DNA of 64,000 bases. Origin: Neobacillus bataviensis (GTDB taxonomy: Bacteria > Bacillota > Bacilli > Bacillales_B > DSM-18226). The stretch covers positions 186,001 to 250,000 of the forward strand of contig NZ_JAHXYW010000003.1 of assembly GCF_019969725.1 (NCBI RefSeq), given 5' to 3'. Made by a program: the position numbers and the translations under genes. Positions 37,316-48,011 of this stretch are shown here, piece by piece. A model generated the notes under the pieces. The model ran no database searches and was not told the DNA's origin. It saw only the letters and a list, made by a program, of their open reading frames with translations. Position 1 is the first letter of the stretch; each line of letters opens with the position of its first letter.

Positions 37316-38754
37316 TAGTCTCTATCCAGCAAGGCCGCCCCTGCAATCCCTGGGTGGGTCATCTCGTAAGGATCAAGAATTAAATCAAGCTCTTCTTCGG
37401 TCAATACTTGATATTTTAAACATAAATCACGAATTGACGCACCGCTTAGAATCGCCTCTCTGGCAATTCTTGCTGCCGGTTCGTAGCCAAGATGTGGATT
37501 TACGGCAGTAATTACCCCGGCGCTCTTTTCCACATACTCCTTTAAGCGATCTTCATTTGCTTTGATCCCTTTTAGACAGTGTTCCGTAAAGGCGCGGAAG
37601 GCATTATTCATGATGCTGATCGACTGCAGCAGGTTGAAAACCAACACCGGCTCCATCACATTTAATTCAAGCTGGCCTGCTTCTGAGGCAAGGCAGATCG
37701 TATGATCATTTCCGATTACTTGGAATGCGACTTGGTTAATCACTTCCGGCATAACCGGATTCACTTTTCCTGGCATGATGGAAGATCCTGGCTGACGGGC
37801 AGGCAATTGGATTTCTGCCAAACCCGCACGAGGGCCGGATGCCATAAGGCGCAGGTCGTTCGCGATTTTAGACATATTCATCATACAAACTTTTAAAGCG
37901 GCAGAAACTTCGGTATAGGCATCAGTATTCTGGGTGGCATCCACGAGATGCTCAGCTCCAACTAATGGCAGCCTGCTGATTTCGGCAAGATATTTGACCA
38001 CTTGTTCAATATAACGGGGATCGGCATTTAATCCGGTTCCAACAGCGGTTGCGCCCATGTTCAATTCATATAAATGCTGGCGCGATTGCTTAATTCTCTT
38101 AATGTCCCGTTCGATAACCCTTGCATAAGCTTCAAATTCCTGGCCAAGGCGGATTGGCACCGCATCCTGAAGATGGGTCCGTCCCATTTTGATAACATGA
38201 TTGAATTCTTGAGCCTTTTGATGAAAAGCACTATGCATCACGTTCATGGTTTCCAGCAGTTTTTCAAGAAGGTTTAATACGGCAATATGAATGGCAGTCG
38301 GAAAGGCATCGTTTGTCGATTGCGACATGTTCACATGGGTGTTCGGGCTGCAATGAAAATAGTCCCCTTTTTCTTTACCCATTAATTCGATGGCGCGGTT
38401 GGCAATGACCTCATTGACGTTCATATTAATCGATGTCCCGGCACCGCCTTGAATCGGGTCAACAATTATTTGGTCATGCAGCTTGCCATCCATTAATTCT
38501 TCTGCAGCCTTAACGATTGCCTCGCCAATGCCGGAATAAAGCTGTTTAACATCCATATTTGCCAATGCTGCCGCTTTTTTCACCATCGCCATTGCTATTA
38601 TTAAGTCTTCATGAATCCGGTAGCCCGTAATCGGGAAATTTTCGACTGCCCTAAGCGTTTGAACACCGTAATAGGCGTCAGCCGGCACTTCCTTTGTTCC
38701 TAAAAAATCCTTCTCAATTCGGACATTTCCATTGGTCGTTTGCATAGTGGACAT
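37315..38754 (-). CDS. aspA: Aspartate ammonia-lyase
   Basis: A 479-residue fumarase/aspartase-superfamily enzyme that converts L-aspartate to fumarate plus ammonia. The signature GSSIMPGKVNPVMPE carries the catalytic serine loop, with upstream GRTHLQDAVP and substrate region SQSTNDAFPTAIH. Length equals B. subtilis AnsB. It is second in the ansA-aspA operon, 27 bp after ansA. Confidence 0.95.
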   Translation of the reverse strand: MSTMQTTNGNVRIEKDFLGTKEVPADAYYGVQTLRAVENFPITGYRIHEDLIIAMAMVKKAAALANMDVKQLYSGIGEAIVKAAEELMDGKLHDQIIVDPIQGGAGTSINMNVNEVIANRAIELMGKEKGDYFHCSPNTHVNMSQSTNDAFPTAIHIAVLNLLEKLLETMNVMHSAFHQKAQEFNHVIKMGRTHLQDAVPIRLGQEFEAYARVIERDIKRIKQSRQHLYELNMGATAVGTGLNADPRYIEQVVKYLAEISRLPLVGAEHLVDATQNTDAYTEVSAALKVCMMNMSKIANDLRLMASGPRAGLAEIQLPARQPGSSIMPGKVNPVMPEVINQVAFQVIGNDHTICLASEAGQLELNVMEPVLVFNLLQSISIMNNAFRAFTEHCLKGIKANEDRLKEYVEKSAGVITAVNPHLGYEPAARIAREAILSGASIRDLCLKYQVLTEEELDLILDPYEMTHPGIAGAALLDRD

Positions 38755-38781
38755 AGTATCTCTCCTCGATTTTAAATGACA

Positions 38782-39786
38782 TTATTCTTCTTTATCAGAA
38801 TTGATCGTTAAATCTCCTGCAAGAGGCGTTTCAATGATTTTTTTGACCTCGTCTAAACTTTCCGATTGCCCAAGGGCCCACATCAGCTTCGCGACAATCG
38901 CTTCTGTGTTCATATCCCCTGATAAAATAACGTTATGTTGGGCTACCTTCCGGCCAACTTCATAGAGCAGCAAATCTTCCCCTTCTTCCAGGCATTGGGT
39001 CGTAATGACGACCGCCACCCCAGCTTCGGTCAACTCTTGGATTTTTGAAAGAAGGTTCCGCCCTTCAAAAGGCAATCCCCCGTTACCAAAGCTTTCTATT
39101 ATAATCCCTTTATATAATCCTTTTAAACTATCAAAAATCTCTGGTTTGGTTCCAGGATATAATTTCATTAGAAAGACGTCGGTGCATAAACGAGTGTTAA
39201 TAGAAACCTTGTGTGTGACTGGTGCTGGTTTCCATTGATATTTTACATCCTTGTCATTCACAAACGCAACATATGGGTGATTCACACTTTCAAAAGCATC
39301 ATAGCTTTTTGTTCGCATTTTAACCGCTCTTGTACCAAGAATGACTCGGCCATCAAAAACGATAAAGACTCCACCAATCGTTTCACAGGCAAACCGGATG
39401 GCGTCGGCGACATTTTTTTTCGCATCGGTTTTTTTGAAGCTGATCGGAACTTGTGATCCTGTTAAAACAACCGGCTTATCAAGTCCTTGAAGCATGTAAG
39501 AAAGCGCAGCAGATGTATAGGCTAATGTATCAGTTCCATGTGTAATGACAAAACCGTCATATTCTTGATAATAATTATGGATGGCTTGGGCCATATCCAC
39601 CCAATGCTCTGGCTGCATATTCGTGCTATCAATATTCATTAAGATTTTACTATCAATTTTTAAATCATAGGAGGTAATCGGGCAATAATGAAGCAATTCC
39701 TCAGCGGATAGCCCTGGGACGAGTCCCTCATTTCCTTCAACGGATGCTATAGTCCCTCCGGTGGCAAGTAATAAGATTTTCTTCAA
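38782..39786 (-). CDS. ansA: L-asparaginase (type I)
   Basis: A 334-residue cytosolic enzyme that hydrolyses asparagine to aspartate and ammonia. The first catalytic threonine is in [10 protein letters not shown] and the second motif is [15 protein letters not shown] chose TTG at 39786, giving the N-terminus (M)[10 protein letters not shown] as in B. subtilis AnsA, because GGAG lies nine bases upstream; an ATG at 39801 has no ribosome site. The product feeds aspA directly. Confidence 0.93.
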   Translation of the reverse strand: MKKILLLATGGTIASVEGNEGLVPGLSAEELLHYCPITSYDLKIDSKILMNIDSTNMQPEHWVDMAQAIHNYYQEYDGFVITHGTDTLAYTSAALSYMLQGLDKPVVLTGSQVPISFKKTDAKKNVADAIRFACETIGGVFIVFDGRVILGTRAVKMRTKSYDAFESVNHPYVAFVNDKDVKYQWKPAPVTHKVSINTRLCTDVFLMKLYPGTKPEIFDSLKGLYKGIIIESFGNGGLPFEGRNLLSKIQELTEAGVAVVITTQCLEEGEDLLLYEVGRKVAQHNVILSGDMNTEAIVAKLMWALGQSESLDEVKKIIETPLAGDLTINSDKEE

Positions 39787-39849
39787 CTGTATCAGCTCCA
39801 TTGAGTGAAAAAATAGTCTTTTATTCGCGTAATGCGTATCTACACTTTC

Positions 39850-39877
39850 ATTATAGAACTAAAATAGGATAAATCAA
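39850..39877 (-). promoter_or_regulatory. Promoter of ansA-aspA
   Basis: TTGATT (39877..39872), a 16-bp spacer, then TATAAT (39855..39850) on the minus strand. Confidence 0.7.
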
Positions 39878-39885
39878 TAGTTTGT

Positions 39886-39916
39886 ACTCGAAACGCGTAC
39901 ATTTTTCTATTCGAGT
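39886..39916. promoter_or_regulatory. Candidate AnsR operator
   Basis: ACTCGAA and TTCGAGT form a perfect 7-bp dyad with a 17-base spacer, just upstream of the ansA -35 and of a TATAAT (39931-39936) on the plus strand for ansR. The position suits repression of both directions. Link to AnsR is inference. Confidence 0.45.
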
Positions 39917-39970
39917 CTATAATTCTATGTTATAATTTGAACAATATTATGAAAATGGAGTTGGAGACGA

Positions 39971-40327
39971 ATGCTGGATCGTTTATCCGAATTAAGAAAA
40001 GAACGAAAATGGTCGCTGCAGGAAACCGCTGATCAATTAGGTATTGCTAAAAGTACTTATGCAGGCTATGAGTCAGGATACCGGGAACCGTCCTTACTCT
40101 CACTAACACAAATTGCAGAATTATTTGATACGACTGTTGATTATTTGTTGGGGAGAACAGATGAGTTGCATCGGATGCAGACTTCAGTAGAAATCACAAC
40201 AGCCATTCATACCCCATCTCCCTCTCTTTTGATTGATGGGGAACCATTAACAGCAGACGAATTAATCGACTTTATCGCCTTTATACGCTCAAAAAGAGAC
40301 TTAAAATTAGAAAAAGGCCCAGCATGA
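39971..40327 (+). CDS. ansR: XRE-family repressor of the asparaginase operon
   Basis: 118 residues. The N-terminal helix-turn-helix (LQETADQLGIAKSTYAGYESGYREPS) and FDTTVDYLLGR end are those of AnsR. The C-terminal 50 residues probably bind the inducer (aspartate in B. subtilis) or dimerise. It is divergent from ansA-aspA, the same arrangement as in B. subtilis. Confidence 0.9.
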   Translation: MLDRLSELRKERKWSLQETADQLGIAKSTYAGYESGYREPSLLSLTQIAELFDTTVDYLLGRTDELHRMQTSVEITTAIHTPSPSLLIDGEPLTADELIDFIAFIRSKRDLKLEKGPA

Positions 40328-40345
40328 AAATGTTGAGCCTTTTGT
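40309..40345 (+). terminator. Terminator after ansR
   Basis: AAAAGGCxCAxCAT / ATGxTGxGCCTTTT stem with a GAAA loop and T-run. Confidence 0.75.
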
Positions 40346-40356
40346 TTCTTACTCTA

Positions 40357-42307
<1,951 letters not shown>

Positions 42308-42365
42308 CTAAAAATGATAGATTTTGCAATCTAGAAGTTACAGCATAGTCCATAAATGGATGACA

Positions 42366-42396
42366 ATAAAAAAAGGCTCTGTTTGAAAACAGAACC
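42366..42396 (-). terminator. Expression-platform terminator of the TPP riboswitch
   Basis: AGGTTCTGTTT / AAACAGAGCCT stem with T-run on the minus strand, between aptamer and thiC. Its formation when TPP is bound would stop transcription. Confidence 0.85.
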
Positions 42397-42447
42397 TGAT
42401 TAATCGTCAAAAAGTAGCGGCGCATAATAGAAAAACTCGAGTGACGC

Positions 42448-42550
42448 CTTCGAAACTACTTCCCTACGCTGGTATGATCCAGATCAGGTTCAAAGGGTCA
42501 AAGGATTTTATGCATCCTTCTCTCAGTCCGAGCTATCGGACCCCCCTAGT
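42448..42550 (-). ncRNA. TPP riboswitch aptamer (THI box)
   Basis: The minus strand has GGACTGAGAGAAGGATGC..., CCCTTTGAACCTGATCTGG and ATACCAGCGTAGGGAAG in order, the invariant THI-box elements. It controls thiC. Confidence 0.97.
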
Positions 42551-42720
42551 AGAACTAACAACAATATATTGTTTTATAACTTACATATAATTAATAACAT
42601 AATTTTAACCATAAATAAAGCTTTTTACATTACTCAACAATAAATTTTTCCATTCATAAGAATAAACCCTTCGTTTATTACAAATACTCTTGTAGTAAAA
42701 AACGAAAGGAGGTTACTCAT

Positions 42721-42900
42721 ATGGATGCACAACGCGCACAGGAAATATGTAATTCACCACAAATGGAAAACGTGACCTATAACGGTACCCGTATTTATAT
42801 TGAGCATGTGGACCAGCAAAGTGGAAAAGCAACCATTCATCCGCTGGACGAACCAAACAATAAACAAAGTGTTTCCGTTACCAACCTAGTAGAACAATGA
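42721..42900 (+). CDS. sspH: Small acid-soluble spore protein, H type
   Basis: 59 residues; too short for usual length cutoffs. Sequence begins MDAQRAQEICNSPQMENVTY and contains IYIEHVDQQSGKATIHPLDE, the SspH family pattern. SspH is a minor SASP made in the forespore under SigG/SigF. AAAGGAGG lies eight bases before the ATG. A terminator follows. Confidence 0.92.
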   Translation: MDAQRAQEICNSPQMENVTYNGTRIYIEHVDQQSGKATIHPLDEPNNKQSVSVTNLVEQ

Positions 42901-42906
42901 TGAAAC

Positions 42907-42940
42907 GAAAGCAGTAAAGAAAGTTTTACTGCTTTTTTAT
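42907..42940 (+). terminator. Terminator after sspH
   Basis: AAAGCAGTAAA / TTTTACTGCTTT stem with T-run. Confidence 0.85.
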
Positions 42941-43228
42941 TTATCCCCCCAACAGTCCTATTAACTTCCGCCTAACACCTTCATTTTTTTTAACCGCAAG
43001 CTGATCGAATATCAGTAAAAAATTTTTTTAAAACCCGATTTATAAGCAGGATACAAGCACAAACAAAGTATGTCCATCTGGGTTCTGGCCTTGTATCATA
43101 CTCTATCATCTGCCTATTTTCTCTTAATCTTTGAAAAAAAGGCTAATTTATTAGGACAACGTCATTCCATGACACATATAGATGCAGTGTTAATATAATT
43201 TATAAAATTTACAGGGGGAAAACTTATT
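42941..43228. other. Gene-free leader before the cotB-like gene
   Basis: 288 bp, A/T-rich. It holds one dyad, GATACAAG (43048 region) with CTTGTATC about 40 bases later, and otherwise no gene or RNA I can support. A SigK-like -10 (CATATAGA region near 43173) is weak. Confidence 0.5.
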
Positions 43229-43966
43229 ATGCATAATGACATCATGAAATACTTTATTGGGAAAGTAATAAAGGTCAATCGTGGCGGCCCAGAATCCAGA
43301 ATCGGGAAGTTAATGGATGCCAGTGAAGATCATGTTGCTCTTTTCACGGAAGACGACGGTCTCGTTTACTATAATACCCAGCATATTAAAAGCTTTACCG
43401 ATAACATGAAGGGCGAAATGGAATTTAACATCGTGGTTCCAAATGATATTCAATATAAAAAAGCAGATAACTTCTATAGCTTACTGGAATCATTGAAATT
43501 TCAATGGGTCAAAATTAATCGCGGGGGCCCGGAGAAGCTTGAAGGTGTATTAAGTGATGTCCATCCAGATTATATTTCTTTGATTAACAAAGAGGAAATT
43601 GTCCGCCTGGCGATGTTCCATATCACAAATATTAGCTATGGCCTTAAAATTGAAAATGCCCAAGATCAAAAATCGAATAACCAGGCTTCAAAACAATCGA
43701 AGCAATCAAACAAACAAGAGGTTTACCGATCCTCTAAATCAGAGCGACAAGACGTCTCTCAATATGAAGCCGAAAAAAAATCATATTCAGATTCGAAGAA
43801 ATCAAGTCAACGTGTTATAAATTATAGTCAAGAGGAACCTTTAACACTAGAGGAACCTTATGAAGAGGAAGTTATAATGGAAAGAGCGGATGATGAAGAT
43901 GTATCTTTAAATGAATTACTGTCCTCAATGGAGAAGTATTTACGAAAGGTCTCTAAGAAGGAGTAA
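43229..43966 (+). CDS. CotB-like spore coat protein
   Basis: 245 residues. Two related N-terminal modules each carry RGGPE (VNRGGPESRIGKL near 17; INRGGPEKLEGVL near 95) followed by a YYNTQHIKSF/ LAMFHITNI strand, as in CotB of B. subtilis. The rest is a low-complexity Ser/Lys/Gln region (SKQSKQSNKQEVYRSSKSE) and an acidic tail. It is a mother-cell product located in the outer coat, usually under SigK. B. subtilis CotB has three modules and a longer Ser-rich tail, so this is a shorter form. Confidence 0.85.
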   Translation: MHNDIMKYFIGKVIKVNRGGPESRIGKLMDASEDHVALFTEDDGLVYYNTQHIKSFTDNMKGEMEFNIVVPNDIQYKKADNFYSLLESLKFQWVKINRGGPEKLEGVLSDVHPDYISLINKEEIVRLAMFHITNISYGLKIENAQDQKSNNQASKQSKQSNKQEVYRSSKSERQDVSQYEAEKKSYSDSKKSSQRVINYSQEEPLTLEEPYEEEVIMERADDEDVSLNELLSSMEKYLRKVSKKE

Positions 43967-43998
43967 CAACTATTACCAATAGATTAACAAATCAATTA

Positions 43999-44032
43999 AT
44001 AGCAGGGTAATTGCTACCCTGCTCCATTTTTG
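43999..44032. terminator. Terminator between the cotB-like gene and terC
   Basis: AGCAGGGTA / TACCCTGCT stem, then CCATTTTT on the plus strand; may serve both converging genes. Confidence 0.8.
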
Positions 44033-44035
44033 AAA

Positions 44036-44761
44036 TTAGATTATTCTTTCCGAATTGCTTCGGAAAAAATGAATGATAAAGGTTCCCATGAATACTGCTA
44101 TTAAAATACTAAAGAAAATTAATTCATCGAGATGGAAACCGAAGGCAGCAGCAATCATTTTAATGGCAATGATCGCTATTAAAATAAAGGCCGTCGTTTC
44201 CAATTCCGGTACTTTTTCAATTAAGGTTAGGAATAATTGAGCGACACCACGCATCATTAAGATCCCTAACATTCCTCCCAATAGCAGCACCCATACATGA
44301 TTCGAGACACCGAATGCGGCAATAATACTGTCAAAGCTAAAGGCAATGTCCATAAGCTCAACGGTTATCACGGTTCTCCAAAAGCCCATTCTTCTGCCTT
44401 GGATTTCGCCTTCATCTTCATTTTTCTTAATGAAATTTTGAAAGACCATCCAAAGGAGATAATGACCGCAGACAATTTTGATCCAAGCAATATTGATTAA
44501 GGAGACTCCTAACCCTATCGCGATAACACGAAAAAAATAAGCACCAAAAATCCCATAGAATAAGGCTTTCTTTCGCTGATGTTTTGGCAGATGCTTCACC
44601 ATAACGGCTAAGACTAGTGCGTTATCGGCCGAAAGCAGACCTTCCAAAATGATTAGAGTTCCAATAATCCCCCAACTTGCAGGATTAGAAAAGACCGATC
44701 TTAACGCATCTAGTGATAAAAAGGTATGAAAACTATTAAATATTTCATGTAAGAAACCCAT
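44036..44761 (-). CDS. TerC-family membrane protein
   Basis: 241 residues, seven to eight hydrophobic segments. Family motifs are LEGLLSADNALVLA (acidic residues in helix 1) and ELMDIAFSFDSIIAAFGV. TerC/Alx proteins are implicated in metal (Mn2+) export and loading of exported metalloenzymes. I see no yybP-ykoY-type manganese riboswitch upstream. Monocistronic. Confidence 0.9.
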   Translation of the reverse strand: MGFLHEIFNSFHTFLSLDALRSVFSNPASWGIIGTLIILEGLLSADNALVLAVMVKHLPKHQRKKALFYGIFGAYFFRVIAIGLGVSLINIAWIKIVCGHYLLWMVFQNFIKKNEDEGEIQGRRMGFWRTVITVELMDIAFSFDSIIAAFGVSNHVWVLLLGGMLGILMMRGVAQLFLTLIEKVPELETTAFILIAIIAIKMIAAAFGFHLDELIFFSILIAVFMGTFIIHFFRSNSERII

Positions 44762-44852
44762 CCGCTTGTCCTTCTCCTTTATGTCTAGTTATTTTCAAAA
44801 AAATTTGGACTTATAATCTAAATGTATGTCCACCCATTGATTATATGAACCA

Positions 44853-44895
44853 AAAAAATCCCCGGATCCATAAAATGGATCCGGGGATTTTTTTG
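44853..44895 (-). terminator. Terminator after the MFS gene
   Basis: AAATCCCCGGATCCAT / ATGGATCCGGGGATTT, a 16-bp perfect stem with T-run on both strands. Confidence 0.9.
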
Positions 44896-44905
44896 AAAAA
44901 ACCTC

Positions 44906-46114
44906 CTATTTACTTGATACAGCTTTTCTTTTCAGGGTACTATTCAACTCATTGCTATTCCAATAAGCCATTACCATTGCAACTAATAATAAAAGGCCCG
45001 TTAACATAAATACACTTTGTACAGGGAAAATGCCTCCTATTAATCCACCGATCAACGGTCCCGTCACCCCGCCAATTTGGGTAGCTGTTTGGTTTAAACC
45101 GAAGGCTCTTCCGCGGAAATCCTCTGTTGTCGACTTCACAACCAAGCCATTTAAAGCTGGGAAAACAGCACAGAAGAAGATTCCAGACACAAAGCGGATC
45201 AGCGAAAATCCCCATAAATGAGTGAATAGAACCTGGCCGATGGTGAAAATTCCGCCACCTAGCAGGCCTATGAAGAGAACTTTCTGAAATCCAACTTTAT
45301 CTGCCCATTTTCCCCATAAGGGAGCAAACAGCGCACTTGCAATCCCAGGCAGGGAGAAGACAATTCCTGCCAGTATTGAAGTGTTATCGGCAGAACCGCT
45401 CAGTTTGACGATATACAAGGGCAATACCGGTTCAATCGTCAGCACTGAACATGCAGTAATGACGGTTATAATTAAAACAAGCATGAAAGGACGGTTCTCC
45501 AAGGCTGTTTTAAAATCATTTTTGACAGAGCCGCGCTTCTTGCTTGGTTTAAAATTTTCCTCAGTTACTAAAAAAATGATCAAGATTGTCGCGAAAAATA
45601 CAATAATCCCTGCGCTCGCAAATGCCCAGCGGTTTCCTACTAATTCAGCCATTCCCCCGCCGAGCAATGGTCCGACAATTCCACCGGATGCCGAGGCGGA
45701 AGAAATCATCGAAAGTGCATATCCCACTTTTTCATTAGGCGTGTTGGTTCCAATCAAAGCAATCGCACCAGGAATGAACCCACTTAATAATCCCTGTAGG
45801 ATGCGCAGCACCAAGATTTCATATGGATTTGTGACAAAAGCCATTAACGTATATATCACAAACAAGGCAAATCCGGCTCGAATGATCATCGGTTTTCTGC
45901 CATATTTATCTGCCACACTCCCCCAGAACGGAGAGGCAAGGGCACCGGCAAAAAAGGCCGAACCGAATAACAGACCTGACCACATTTCAGTGTGATCGTG
46001 TACTCCAATTTGAAGTAAAAAAATCGGCAAAAAAGGTATGACCATGGAAAAACTTGCTGATGTGAAAAAAACTCCGATCCAGAGCACCCACAAATTTCGT
46101 TTCCACCTTAGCAT
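44906..46114 (-). CDS. MFS multidrug exporter (TetA/YttB-like, DHA1)
   Basis: 402 residues, 12 segments. DHA1 motifs are GSVADKYGRKPM in loop 2-3 (with an imperfect repeat GKWADKVGFQKV in the second half) and SASGGIVGPLLGG in helix 5. The start at 46114 has GGAG nine bases upstream; the longer frame from 46243 has no support. The substrate is unknown. Confidence 0.88.
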   Translation of the reverse strand: MLRWKRNLWVLWIGVFFTSASFSMVIPFLPIFLLQIGVHDHTEMWSGLLFGSAFFAGALASPFWGSVADKYGRKPMIIRAGFALFVIYTLMAFVTNPYEILVLRILQGLLSGFIPGAIALIGTNTPNEKVGYALSMISSASASGGIVGPLLGGGMAELVGNRWAFASAGIIVFFATILIIFLVTEENFKPSKKRGSVKNDFKTALENRPFMLVLIITVITACSVLTIEPVLPLYIVKLSGSADNTSILAGIVFSLPGIASALFAPLWGKWADKVGFQKVLFIGLLGGGIFTIGQVLFTHLWGFSLIRFVSGIFFCAVFPALNGLVVKSTTEDFRGRAFGLNQTATQIGGVTGPLIGGLIGGIFPVQSVFMLTGLLLLVAMVMAYWNSNELNSTLKRKAVSSK

Positions 46115-46228
46115 GCTGTTCCATCTCCCAAAAAGATATATTTTTCCAATGTGCAAATTTAATATTGTAATAATATCACAAAGTTCATTTATTTTCATTC
46201 TCGAAATATTTGATTTTAGAAATAAAAA

Positions 46229-46260
46229 ACACCCCGAGTGCATGATAACACTTGGGGCTA
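46229..46260 (-). terminator. Terminator after the ParB-like gene
   Basis: CCCCAAGTG / CACTCGGGG stem with T-run (GTTTTTT) on the minus strand. Confidence 0.85.
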
Positions 46261-46266
46261 CATGGA

Positions 46267-46740
46267 TTATTCATTATTTCTAATCATTTCATTCACTGTT
46301 GTTTTCATAGAATGGATGACTGTTTTTTTGTACTTCACTGCCAAAATGAGGACCCTTATTTGTTGAGATCGGGATAATTCATGGAAACGGGGCTCTTGCT
46401 TCAAAAAGGATCGCACAATAGACCAGCTTTTTGGCATTAAGGGAAAATCATCCAGAGGTTGTTTCTTTCGGATACGATAATACCAGGAGGCGATTCCAGG
46501 GGATGTGCTTTTATCAACTATACATGGTGCATAGATACTTTTTGTATGTTTCCGAAGATTTTCGAATCGATCATGCCCGCTCACAATGATATAACTGTCG
46601 TCTTTCCGATTTTTCCTAACAACCAAAACAAACATGCAGTCCCACATAAATCTTTGAAGCTTCTTAATGTGCTCCGTTATTTTCATTGATAAATCGGGTT
46701 TGATCTTGTTCAAGGGTATATACTGTACCGTGAACTTCAT
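46267..46740 (-). CDS. Conserved hypothetical protein with ParB-like N-terminus
   Basis: 157 residues. The first 60 residues (VQYIPLNKIKPDLSMKITEHI ... IIVSGHDRFENLRKH) have the ParB/sulfiredoxin-like order of an IPLNKIKP strand and a later SGHDRFE turn. The rest (PLMPKSWSIVRSFLKQEPRF, LSRSQQIRVLILAVKYKK) is a helical basic region. No nuclease residues are obvious. The start at 46740 follows AAGGAGGGG at a better distance than the ATG at 46746. Function unknown. Confidence 0.65.
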   Translation of the reverse strand: MKFTVQYIPLNKIKPDLSMKITEHIKKLQRFMWDCMFVLVVRKNRKDDSYIIVSGHDRFENLRKHTKSIYAPCIVDKSTSPGIASWYYRIRKKQPLDDFPLMPKSWSIVRSFLKQEPRFHELSRSQQIRVLILAVKYKKTVIHSMKTTVNEMIRNNE

Positions 46741-46861
46741 TAGCATCCCCTCCTTACAAATGGAAGCAACTTCGGTAACCTCAAATCATTATATGTAGGA
46801 ACTGGGCTCATGTTTCATTAAGGGAGAATCTTTTCGGTAAATGAATGTCCCTTTAAGCTTT

Positions 46862-47827
46862 TTAGCCTTCATCCGGCAGTATATCCCCTGCCCGGCAAAT
46901 CATACAAAAACCAATTCCGTCTGCAAGCTTTCTTGCTCTTCTGTCTCTATTGGTGTCTGGATTTCGAACCTGCACGGTCTCGATGATTTGGTCCCAAAAA
47001 GGGATTCGCCTTTGCAGTCTGTTAATGGTTTGCCTTAGGAGGTCAAGGTCAATCTCTTGCCCTAATCCCTCAAAAAATCGATCCTCGATATCCCCGCCTG
47101 TCAGGGGCCTTCCTCCAGCCTTCAAAATAAAGTATAAGATCCGAAATGCAGTCGGCTCGAGCGAGATCGGTTGATGCTTACCAAAATAAAGATGAACTCC
47201 ATCATCCATGCTGCATAAAACAACCTGTTTAGCATCCCAATTATTTTCAAGAATCAATTGGACTTTTTCGTCCGAAATGTATTCTTCCTTTTCGGCAGCA
47301 ATTTTTCGATAGAATCTGTTATCGAACATTTCTCCAATTGCCTCCAGCATTTCGCCGCGATATCGGCCAACCAGCTTTTCATCAAAATCTATGTACGGAT
47401 TTTCGTTGCTGGCCTCTAATTCAGTTAATGCCTGCCTGGCAATAAAAATCCCGCAATTCGCCATAAACATATTCGCGATCATCTCTTGGGATTCATTTAA
47501 TCCTTCCAAATCAGAACCTGCTAACGCCCGCTCAAAATGGAATAGAGCATCCGTATACATTTTCTTTCGATATAATAAGTGCGCCAGCCGGTAATTTGCT
47601 ACCGGATGATCTTTCTGAAGAATGACAGCTGCCTTTAGATACCGCTCTGCCACTATAGGGTCAGGCTTGGCATTCATTTTAAAATGTTCTCCAAACCTTA
47701 CATACAAAGTAACTAAAGCCTTTTGAGCGAATTCAACCGCCTCTCGATCACGCATGTCCTTCGCTTCTTTTAATTTTGCTTTCATTTTCTTTTCTTCCTC
47801 GTAAATCCATAAAAGCTTGTGCGGCAT
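46862..47827 (-). CDS. TPR protein with C-terminal winged-helix-like domain, probable regulator
   Basis: 321 residues. The first half is helical TPR-like (AERYLKAAVILQKDHPVANYRLAHLLYRKKMYTDALFHFERAL). The C-terminal 100 residues (SLEPTAFRILYFILKAGGRPLTGGDIEDRFF, then LLRQTINRLQRRI and VQVR) have the layout of an OmpR-type winged helix. It is divergent from an M20 peptidase gene and faces two palindromes that look like its operators. I do not recognise a named family; regulator status is inference from architecture and context. Confidence 0.7.
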   Translation of the reverse strand: MPHKLLWIYEEEKKMKAKLKEAKDMRDREAVEFAQKALVTLYVRFGEHFKMNAKPDPIVAERYLKAAVILQKDHPVANYRLAHLLYRKKMYTDALFHFERALAGSDLEGLNESQEMIANMFMANCGIFIARQALTELEASNENPYIDFDEKLVGRYRGEMLEAIGEMFDNRFYRKIAAEKEEYISDEKVQLILENNWDAKQVVLCSMDDGVHLYFGKHQPISLEPTAFRILYFILKAGGRPLTGGDIEDRFFEGLGQEIDLDLLRQTINRLQRRIPFWDQIIETVQVRNPDTNRDRRARKLADGIGFCMICRAGDILPDEG

Positions 47828-47852
47828 CTCTACTATCTCTCCCTATTTAACT

Positions 47853-47867
47853 GTGACAGGGTGTCAC
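47853..47867. promoter_or_regulatory. Palindromic operator 1
   Basis: GTGACA-GGG-TGTCAC, a perfect 6-bp dyad, with TATAAT at 47879-47884, 20 bp from the left arm. Lies 26 bp upstream of the TPR regulator start. Confidence 0.7.
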
Positions 47868-47947
47868 AATGGAATTTATATAATCAAGTTGTTCCACTAG
47901 AGTAAATAGGAATTCTCGAAAACACAACAAAATTCCTTCTTTCTAGC

Positions 47948-47962
47948 GTGACGGGGTGTCAC
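47948..47962. promoter_or_regulatory. Palindromic operator 2
   Basis: GTGACG-GGG-TGTCAC, with TACAAT at 47974-47979 at the same 20-bp distance. Centre-to-centre distance from operator 1 is 95 bp, about nine helical turns; flanks (GGAA, TATA, AATC) are also shared. Confidence 0.7.
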
Positions 47963-48011
47963 ACCGGAAAATATACAATCCATTTATCATAACAAAAGGA
48001 GATGGTTTTGA

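Noticed and set aside
45381..45995. Long open frame antisense to the MFS exporter
   Set aside because: Exact shadow of the real gene; proline/alanine-rich with no ribosome site and no domain.
46747..46861. Hairpin TTAAAGGGA/TCTCCCTTAA as terminator after the TPR regulator gene
   Set aside because: The arms need a bulge and there is no T-run.
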